This document shows, one piece after another, positions 57,721-64,000 of a stretch of 64,000 nt of DNA. Each line of letters starts with the position of its first letter. Position 1 is the first letter of the stretch. A program made the translations under genes and the position numbers. Source of the stretch: Succiniclasticum ruminis DSM 9236 (GTDB lineage Bacteria; Bacillota; Negativicutes; Acidaminococcales; Acidaminococcaceae); contig NZ_FONL01000003.1 in NCBI RefSeq assembly GCF_900112895.1, positions 124,001-188,000 of the forward strand. Direction: 5' to 3'. The notes below the pieces were generated by a model. The model did not search any database and had not been told where the DNA came from. It worked only from the letters and a program-made list of their open reading frames with translations.

Positions 57721-57914
57721 AATTAAAAATCGCCCATCCGGAAACGGATGCGCGATACATTTTACTGTTGCGTCCCGTCCCGGTCTTTGCGGATCCAAGC
57801 GATATCAGACTCTGTTGCTTCATTCTCTAAGAGGTTTTACGGTAAAACTCTGCGGTGCCTTCCGTTCCTCTTAAAATTCACATGTATGATAGCATACATC
57901 TGCTGAGAATGCAA
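57721..57914 (-). promoter_or_regulatory. Promoter and attenuator-like leader of yhdT-panF
   Basis: On the minus strand: TTGCAT (57914-57909), 17 bases, extended -10 TGC-TATCAT (hexamer 57891-57886). Then TAAGAGG/CCTCTTA (57873-57867 with 57834-57828) encloses ACGG/CCGT. ATCGCTTGGATCCG follows (57803-57790), then terminator arms ATCGCGCATCCG and CGGATGGGCGAT (57756-57729) with TTTTTA. The earlier ATCGC...ATCCG segment could compete for the terminator's second arm. This is the layout of a riboswitch or attenuator; the ligand is unknown. Confidence 0.6.
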
Positions 57915-58130
57915 CCTTGCAAGCAGTATTTTTTACATTGTTTGATTAGCGGTGCTTTTTCAGTTTTCTACAATGTAACATGGGTTTGTGTCAAAAGAAG
58001 GACATTTATATGTTTTTTCTTTGCAACGTTTATGTTTTTTGAAATTATATTGTAAGCTTACCATTTGTGGTAAAATAGATAAAAGAGGAAACATATTGAC
58101 GTGTAATAAGTTCAGGAGAATAAGAAAAGT

Positions 58131-58613
58131 ATGATTCTGATCAGCGCCTGTCTGGCAGGCAGGAATGTAAAATATAATGGAAGAAATAATGCAGTGCCCT
58201 GGCTTTGTGAATGGATTGAACGGCATAAGGAGCAGGTACTGCTTGTTTGCCCGGAGGTGATGGGCGGATTGGCGACACCGCGTCTTCCGGCAGAGATTCA
58301 GTCCGGGGAAGCAGATTCCGGAACCAGCCCTGAAAAGCGGCGGGTTGTCAATAAAGCCGGTGAAGATGTGACGGAGCATTTCCGGCGGGGAGCGGAAAAG
58401 GTGCTGGAGTTAGTGAAACAGCATCATATCACTTCTGCTGTTATGAAAGCAAACAGCCCTTCCTGCTCAGGGTTTTACATATACGACGGCACGTTTTCCG
58501 GAACTAAAATCACAGGGCGGGGGATTACGGCGGAGTTGCTAGTGGAACACGGCGTCAAGGTGTATTCGGAAGAAATGCTGACGCCGGAATTATTAAAAGA
58601 ATTAACAGTTTAA
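58131..58613 (+). CDS. DUF523-family protein
   Basis: Protein of 160 residues matching DUF523: ISACLAGRNVKYNGRNN at the start, VCPEVMGGLATPRLPAEI, and KANSPSCSGFYIYDGTFSG. Conserved Cys residues in CLAG, CPE and PSC suggest a metal or thiol site. The family is widespread and has no settled function. GGAGAATAAG lies before the ATG. The next gene, an M20 peptidase, begins 40 bases later and may be co-transcribed. Confidence 0.87.
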   Translation: MILISACLAGRNVKYNGRNNAVPWLCEWIERHKEQVLLVCPEVMGGLATPRLPAEIQSGEADSGTSPEKRRVVNKAGEDVTEHFRRGAEKVLELVKQHHITSAVMKANSPSCSGFYIYDGTFSGTKITGRGITAELLVEHGVKVYSEEMLTPELLKELTV

Positions 58614-58653
58614 TATTGCTGATAGTATTTTGTTTTGCTGAAAGGAGAAAGGA

Positions 58654-59814
58654 TTGAAACAAGCTATGAATACGAGTATTACTATAAATGAAGAACGTCT
58701 GAAGAATACGTTTATTGAGTTGGTCGGTGTGCCCTGTCCCAGCTGTGATGAAAAACAGGAAGCGGAGCTTTTAGTGAAAAAATTGAAGGAACTGGGTATG
58801 GAGCCGCAGGTGGACCGGGCCGGTGAACAATGCGGCGGCACCACGGGAAATGTCTGGGGTTTTTTAAAAGGAAATGTGCCCGGCGCGTTGCGTCTGTTTT
58901 TTGAAGCGCACATGGACAGCGTGGCGCCTACGACAGGAACGCATGTCATGGAAAAAGACGGCGTGTTGTATTCTGACGGTACGACCACGTTAGGCGGCGA
59001 CGATAAAAGCGGTGTGGCTGCCGTGCTGGAAGCCATGCAATGCATCATCGAAAACGATTTGCCCCACGGGGATATCCAGGTCTGCTTCACAATCGGGGAA
59101 GAGACCGGAAGTTACGGCGTGCGTTACATGGACAAAACTATGATCCAGGCTGACGCAGGTTACTGCATGGACTGCGGCGGCCATCCGGGGGCTATCTTTA
59201 ACGCGTCACCCAAAGCAATCAACCTGAAGCTGACGGTGAAAGGCAAAAGCGCCCATGCCGGTCTGGAGCCGGAGAAAGGTATCAACGCCATCATGCTGAC
59301 TGCAGACGCTTTGCACGCTTTGCCTGCATACGGACGAATCGACGCAGAGACAACATTAAGTGTGGACATGATTGACGGCGGACTTGCTAGCAATATTGTG
59401 CCGGAGGCCTGCGAGATCGTCATTGACATGCGCTGCCCCGATGAAACGAAGCTGGAACGGTTAAAGAACGAAACAGTGGAGATATTCCGAAACGCTGTTG
59501 AGGCGAAAGGCGGTACTGTGGAAGTTGCGGTGAAAGAGGTGGCGCCGGGCGTCAACCTTGACACAGACCATGCGACCGTGAAACTGGCGGCAACTGCGGC
59601 GGAAAAATCAGGCTTCCCGGTTAGCATGGGTTTCACCGGAGGTTGCAGCGACGCTAACTTTTTGTGCGGTATGGGTCTGCCCACCGTATTATTGGCTACC
59701 GGAATGGACAAGATCCATACCACGGAGGAATGCCTGGCCCTGGAAGATCTGAACAACGCAGCCCGCTGGGTGCTGGGCATTGTCAGGGAAGCTGCGGGGG
59801 AGAGGTTATCGTAA
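58654..59814 (+). CDS. M20-family metallopeptidase (PepT-like)
   Basis: Protein of 386 residues. Zinc-site motifs: HMDSV (first His and Asp), GGDDKSG (bridging Asp), GEETGSYG (catalytic and zinc Glu) and a late HTTEE. The dimerisation domain is at about 190-305 (KGKSAHAGLEPEKGINAI). The overall layout resembles the tripeptidase T-like M20 group of Firmicutes. It hydrolyses small peptides or N-acyl amino acids in the cytoplasm. The start is TTG after AAAGGAG at six-base spacing; the ATG at 58666 is the alternative. Confidence 0.9.
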   Translation: MKQAMNTSITINEERLKNTFIELVGVPCPSCDEKQEAELLVKKLKELGMEPQVDRAGEQCGGTTGNVWGFLKGNVPGALRLFFEAHMDSVAPTTGTHVMEKDGVLYSDGTTTLGGDDKSGVAAVLEAMQCIIENDLPHGDIQVCFTIGEETGSYGVRYMDKTMIQADAGYCMDCGGHPGAIFNASPKAINLKLTVKGKSAHAGLEPEKGINAIMLTADALHALPAYGRIDAETTLSVDMIDGGLASNIVPEACEIVIDMRCPDETKLERLKNETVEIFRNAVEAKGGTVEVAVKEVAPGVNLDTDHATVKLAATAAEKSGFPVSMGFTGGCSDANFLCGMGLPTVLLATGMDKIHTTEECLALEDLNNAARWVLGIVREAAGERLS

Positions 59815-59911
59815 GGGTATGATATAATAAAAATATAAACGGCAAAGAATTAAAAGTAACGTTTGAAAAGCAATTAAATGCTGTAGTGAAAGCGGCGGAA
59901 CGGAACCAATC

Positions 59912-62900
59912 ATGAACGTACCTTTTACGCACTTGCATGTGCATACCCAATACAGTTTGTTAGACGGCGCCTCCAGACCGAAGGAGTTGCTGCAGCGCGC
60001 CATGGAACTGGGGATGGACAGCATTGCCATCACCGACCACGGCAATATGTACGGCGCGGTGGACGTCTACCAGACGGCGCAGAAATTGAATAAGGAAGCA
60101 GAAAAAGAGGGAAAGTCCGGCATAAAGGTCATCTTCGGCTGTGAATGTTATATTACCCCGGGGAGCCGCTTTGACCGCATCGACAAGCAGCCCCGTTATC
60201 ATCTGATCCTGCTGGCGGAAAATCAGGAAGGCTATCACAATCTGGTGAAGCTGGTGTCTCTCGGTTTTATTGACGGCTTTTACCGCAAACCCCGCATCGA
60301 TAAGGATATCCTGCGCAAATACAGCAAGGGTATCATCTGTCTGTCTGCCTGCATACAGGGAGAAGTTCCTCAAATGATCCTGCAGCGGAATCTGGACGGG
60401 GCGGAACGAGCGCTGCAGGAGTATATTGATATTTTCGGCAAAGACAATTTCTTTTTGGAAATGCAGAACCACGATCTGGAAGAAGAACGGACCGTCAACC
60501 GGCAACTGCATATCTTTGCGGAAAAATACGGTGTGAAGCTGGTTGTCACCAACGATATCCATTACGTGAAACGGGAGGATGCTTCCGCCCAGGATGTGCT
60601 GCTCTGCATTCAGACCAATAAAAACGTGGACGACCCGGACCGGATGCGTTTCAACAACGACTGGTATTACTGCAAGAGCTATGAGGAAATGCGGGCGCTG
60701 TTCCCTGACGATGAGGAGGCGCTGCACAATACCCATGCCATTGCGGAACGCTGCAACGTAGATTTAACCTTTGGCCAGTTATTGCTGCCGGAGTTTCCCA
60801 TTCCGCAAGAGTACCATAACGACGCGAATGAATATGTGCGCGCCCTTTGCGAAGAAGAAATACCCAAACGGTATGGCACGTTGCTGACGAAGCTGTCGGA
60901 GGATAACAGAAAGAAAAAAGAAAAAGAGATTCAGGACCGGCTGCAGTATGAGCTGGGTGTGATCAAACAGATGGGCTATGCGGCCTATTTCCTGATCGTT
61001 TGGGATTTTATCCATTACTGCCGCAGTCACAAAGACGCGGCGGGAAATCCTGACCCCATTCCGGTGGGACCGGGCCGTGGCAGCGCGGCGGGATCTATTG
61101 TGGCTTATCTGCTGCATATTACCAACATTGATCCGCTGGATTTTGATTTACTGTTTGAACGGTTCCTGAATCCGCAACGGGTCAGCATGCCCGATATTGA
61201 TACGGATTTCTGCTACCGCAGGCGGGGCGAAGTGCTGGACTATGTGATCCGCAAGTATGGAGCAGACCATGTGTCGCTGATCATCACGTTCGGAACATTA
61301 CAGGCGCGTGCGGCGGTCCGGGACGTAGGACGGGCCCTGGGCATCAGTCTGCCGAAGACGGACCGGGTGGCCAAGGCGGTACCCCGGGAACTTGGGATTA
61401 CCCTGGACAGGGCGCTGCAGACGAAAGACCTGCGGGCCATGTACGACAGCGACCCGGAAGTAAAACGCATGATTGACATCGCCAAAAGCGTGGAAGGCCT
61501 GCCCCGTAACAGTGGCACCCATGCGGCCGGCGTGGTGATTGCGCCGAAACCCCTGATTGAACTGGTGCCCCTGCAGCTGGACGAAGCCGCAGACATTGAA
61601 GCGGGCATCAGCCAGGAGCGGATGATCACCACCCAGTTTGATAAGAACCAGGTGGAAGAGCTGGGCCTTCTGAAGATGGACTTCCTGGGCCTGCGTACCC
61701 TGACCGTCATGGACGATGCGGTGCATTTCATAAAAGAGAGTACCGGGGAAACGGTTGACCTGGACAACATCCCCCTGGAAGATGAGGCGGTCAGCAGGAT
61801 GCTCTGCGCAGGGGACACCCAGGGCGTGTTCCAGCTGGAAAGCGCGGGCATGACCCGACTAGTGGAACGACTGGTGCCCAGGTCCATGAGGGATTTGGTA
61901 CCGCTGGTGGCATTGTACCGCCCGGGACCCTTGGACGCGGGCATGGCGGACAAGTTTATCGAAGGCCGGAAGCGTCATCACGCGGTGGAAAGCATCCATC
62001 CGTTGCTGGATGGAATCCTGGCAGATACCTACGGGGTTGTGCTGTATCAGGAACAGGTCATGCAGACGGCTTCCATTCTGGCAGGCTTCTCCTTGGGCGA
62101 AGCCGACATTCTGCGCCGGGCCATGGGCAAGAAAAAGGTGAAAGACCTGATTGCCATGAAGAACCGCTTTGTGGAAGGGGCGCAGAAACTGCACAGCGTT
62201 CCTCCGCAAAAAAGTGAAGAGATTTTCGACATTCTGCTGAAATTTGCCGGTTACGGTTTTAATAAGTCCCATTCGGTGGCCTACGGCATGGTGGCTTACC
62301 AGACGGCGTACCTGAAAGCTCACTGGCCTGCGGAATATTTTGCGGCCTTGCTTACCAGCATCATGGGCGACACCGATAAAGTGAGCTGGTATATCACTGT
62401 CTGCAAGGATCGGGGCATCCCTATGCTGCCCCCGGACGTGAACGCCAGCCAGGAAGGTTTCTCTGTGGAAAAGGGCGCCATCCGTTTCGGACTGGTGGGT
62501 ATCAAAAGCGTGGGCGAGGGCGCAGTGCGGGAAATCGTGCGGGCCCGGCAGGAAGGCGGTCCCTTCCGGGATATTCTGGATTTCTGCAAGCGGGTGAATT
62601 ACCGGACGCTGAACCGCCGGCTTTTGGAAAACCTGATCAAGTGCGGCGCTATGGATTCCCTGGGAGCCTACCGGTCCCAACTGCTGGCGGTGTATGAAAA
62701 AACATTGGATTTGGGCATTCAGCAGCAACGGGATTACAACAGCGGGCAGATAGGCCTGTTTGGCGGCGACGATTTTGCGGAAGTGAATTCTGTGCCGTTG
62801 CCGAAGATGGACGAGATGAGCCGTTCCGTAAGGCTGAAAAATGAAAAGGAACTCATCGGCTTTTATGTGACAGGCCATCCTTTGGACGGCTACCGGGAGG

Positions 62901-63730
62901 CGCTGGACAAACTGACACCACTCTATACGCTGACGGGCGACACGCCGGCGGTGCGTGACGGACAGTTTGTCAACGTGGGCGGTATCATCAGCAGCACCGA
63001 TATTAAAGTGACGAAAAAAGGCGACTCCATGGCGGTGCTGGCGCTGGAGGACTTCAGCTCCCGTATTGAAGTGGTGGTGTTCCCCCAGGCCTACAACGAA
63101 TATCATACGTTGCTGCGTGAAGACGCTGTGGTGGAAGTGGAAGGCCGGTTCAATGTGGACGAGCGGGGCAGTAAGATCATTGCTTCGCGAATGGTGCTGC
63201 TGGAGGAAGGCAAACCGCCGGTGCTGGCCGCACAGGCGCGGAATACGCGGCGCGGAAACGGCAATAATTTTGCCGGCCGTAGCGGAAATGATGATTACTG
63301 CGGGAATACGTATTACAGTGCGAACACGGACGCGACCGCTTATAACTTTGCCAATGAAAATCCGGAAATGTATGACGCAGCTGTACAGCAAACTGTAAAT
63401 TCATTCTCACAACATACTGTAAGGGATGCTGCAGAAAACATTGCCGGAACATCTCCAAATCAGGACGAACAAGGCCACATAAAAGTTCCTGTCAGCGCTA
63501 TTATCGAGCTGGTGATAACGCCGGAACGGGAATCGGACATCGTGACCAGGGCGCTGACCGCCATCCTGCAAAAGCATCACGGCAGCACCATGGTCTTTTT
63601 GAAACTGATGGGATCCCGGCGGCGTATCCGGTTAGACCCACGCTACTATGTTAACGGGCAGGATATGGCGCTGCAGGATGAACTGAGGGAACTGTTAGGG
63701 GACAATGCGTTCCGGGTAAAAGAGATATAG
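59912..63730 (+). CDS. dnaE: DNA polymerase III alpha subunit, DnaE type
   Basis: Protein of 1272 residues, about 100 longer than common DnaE proteins. PHP domain at the N-terminus with HVHTQYSLLDGA (His9, His11). Catalytic palm with PDIDTDF (Asp428, Asp430), the active-site acids, and GPGRGSAAGSIVAYLL upstream. Later come the finger/thumb parts, helix-hairpin-helix and an OB fold (about 1010-1105, VNVGGIISSTDIKV). An Asn- and Tyr-rich linker (about 1108-1185) joins a compact C-terminal domain (1188-1272). It is the replicative polymerase catalytic subunit. The extra linker accounts for the length. GGAACGGAACC precedes the ATG. Confidence 0.95.
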   Translation: MNVPFTHLHVHTQYSLLDGASRPKELLQRAMELGMDSIAITDHGNMYGAVDVYQTAQKLNKEAEKEGKSGIKVIFGCECYITPGSRFDRIDKQPRYHLILLAENQEGYHNLVKLVSLGFIDGFYRKPRIDKDILRKYSKGIICLSACIQGEVPQMILQRNLDGAERALQEYIDIFGKDNFFLEMQNHDLEEERTVNRQLHIFAEKYGVKLVVTNDIHYVKREDASAQDVLLCIQTNKNVDDPDRMRFNNDWYYCKSYEEMRALFPDDEEALHNTHAIAERCNVDLTFGQLLLPEFPIPQEYHNDANEYVRALCEEEIPKRYGTLLTKLSEDNRKKKEKEIQDRLQYELGVIKQMGYAAYFLIVWDFIHYCRSHKDAAGNPDPIPVGPGRGSAAGSIVAYLLHITNIDPLDFDLLFERFLNPQRVSMPDIDTDFCYRRRGEVLDYVIRKYGADHVSLIITFGTLQARAAVRDVGRALGISLPKTDRVAKAVPRELGITLDRALQTKDLRAMYDSDPEVKRMIDIAKSVEGLPRNSGTHAAGVVIAPKPLIELVPLQLDEAADIEAGISQERMITTQFDKNQVEELGLLKMDFLGLRTLTVMDDAVHFIKESTGETVDLDNIPLEDEAVSRMLCAGDTQGVFQLESAGMTRLVERLVPRSMRDLVPLVALYRPGPLDAGMADKFIEGRKRHHAVESIHPLLDGILADTYGVVLYQEQVMQTASILAGFSLGEADILRRAMGKKKVKDLIAMKNRFVEGAQKLHSVPPQKSEEIFDILLKFAGYGFNKSHSVAYGMVAYQTAYLKAHWPAEYFAALLTSIMGDTDKVSWYITVCKDRGIPMLPPDVNASQEGFSVEKGAIRFGLVGIKSVGEGAVREIVRARQEGGPFRDILDFCKRVNYRTLNRRLLENLIKCGAMDSLGAYRSQLLAVYEKTLDLGIQQQRDYNSGQIGLFGGDDFAEVNSVPLPKMDEMSRSVRLKNEKELIGFYVTGHPLDGYREALDKLTPLYTLTGDTPAVRDGQFVNVGGIISSTDIKVTKKGDSMAVLALEDFSSRIEVVVFPQAYNEYHTLLREDAVVEVEGRFNVDERGSKIIASRMVLLEEGKPPVLAAQARNTRRGNGNNFAGRSGNDDYCGNTYYSANTDATAYNFANENPEMYDAAVQQTVNSFSQHTVRDAAENIAGTSPNQDEQGHIKVPVSAIIELVITPERESDIVTRALTAILQKHHGSTMVFLKLMGSRRRIRLDPRYYVNGQDMALQDELRELLGDNAFRVKEI

Positions 63731-63749
63731 GGTGCCGGGGACTTGGGAA

Positions 63750-64000
63750 ATGAGAAAAATTGTTTATTTTTGTCTGGTGTTACTGTTAGTTGCCCTGTTT
63801 GGCTGCAGTGTCAATACAGTTCAGGGCAAACCTGGCCCGAAGCCGGCAGCGGCTTCTGACGATACCGTTCCAGCTTATGTAAAAGCGGAAGCGAAACGGG
63901 TTTCCGGTTTAGTCCGTGCTGTACAGAATCTGCATACTTTCACGATTATAGGCGTCAGCGATCTGCATTACCTGAAAGGCAATGCACAGATTGGCAGGGC
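63750..64000 (+). CDS. Lipoprotein, partial at window end
   Basis: The frame runs from ATG 63750 to the end of the window, 83 residues seen. The N-terminus MRKIVYFCLVLLLVALFGCS has a lipobox with the lipid Cys near residue 19. A Pro/Ala linker follows, and the last visible residues TFTIIGVSDLHYLKGNAQIG suggest an enzyme domain beginning with an SDLH motif, possibly a phosphoesterase. That identity cannot be settled without the rest of the gene. The start is 19 bases after the dnaE stop. Confidence 0.65.
   Translation, partial: MRKIVYFCLVLLLVALFGCSVNTVQGKPGPKPAAASDDTVPAYVKAEAKRVSGLVRAVQNLHTFTIIGVSDLHYLKGNAQIGR

Noticed and set aside
61859-63391. 510-residue frame on the minus strand
   Set aside because: Antisense to dnaE and without any recognisable domain or ribosome site.
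1-64000. CRISPR arrays, tRNA or rRNA genes, insertion sequences, phage genes
   Set aside because: No regularly spaced direct repeats, cloverleaf genes, rRNA signatures, transposases or integrases were recognised on either strand.

Overview
The window reads as chromosome of a strictly anaerobic, Gram-negative-type Firmicute (Negativicutes, perhaps Acidaminococcaceae). This is inferred from a Na+-pump decarboxylase beta subunit beside dicarboxylate-type (DASS) transporters, many Fe-S/flavin enzymes, many signal-peptide and lipobox proteins, and Firmicute-type Shine-Dalgarno sites. The assignment is not proven. No rRNA, tRNA, CRISPR array, insertion sequence or phage gene was seen. Most genes lie on the + strand up to 38.5 kb; orientation is mixed afterwards. 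Many promoters have an extended -10 (TGnTATAAT).

0-13 kb: small metabolic and defence-type genes (SnoaL-like protein, SDR, LysR regulators, exported hydrolase, aspartoacylase-like enzyme, methyltransferase, ferredoxin plus NapH-like membrane protein, CAT-like acetyltransferase, Ogt, HAD hydrolase, TetR regulator, orphan solute-binding lipoprotein). They are punctuated by five copies of a hairpin repeat; in four of them the terminator U-tract runs straight into an extended -10 promoter.

13-30 kb: the most unusual region, an extracytoplasmic redox locus. It holds three Flavodoxin_4-type proteins (one lipoprotein, one membrane-anchored, one soluble), a Tat-exported flavin-reductase-like lipoprotein with its cytosolic paralogue, a complete TatB-TatA-TatC set in the same operon, a lipoprotein aldo/keto reductase with an intact catalytic tetrad, an Fe-S aldo/keto reductase, a DUF362 lipoprotein, exported alpha/beta hydrolases, an exported ABM-domain protein, a MerR regulator and LysR regulators. 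Two promoter motifs recur: a box GTATTAGACATTTC, and a MerR-style 19-bp-spacer promoter with a dyad.

30-38.5 kb: an exported argininosuccinate-lyase-like protein, then a run of exported or membrane proteins of unknown function, two of which share a C-terminal motif. 38.6-51 kb: MATE exporter, MntP, YitT, small conserved proteins, a second solute-binding lipoprotein behind a candidate structured RNA, two DASS transporters, threonine aldolase and an orphan OadB. 51-55.7 kb: a PocR/LuxR regulator overlapping a Cache histidine kinase, then a response regulator and MscS. 55.9-57.9 kb: yhdT-panF behind an attenuator-like leader. 58-64 kb: DUF523, an M20 peptidase, dnaE and the start of a lipoprotein gene.

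The best candidates for something undescribed are: (1) a structured RNA found twice (about 5880-5994 and 43121-43250), with identical first hairpins and a shared terminator stem, ahead of a methyltransferase gene and a nickel/peptide-type solute-binding protein gene; (2) the extracytoplasmic flavin/aldo-keto redox locus with its own Tat translocon; and (3) the dispersed terminator/extended -10 repeat.
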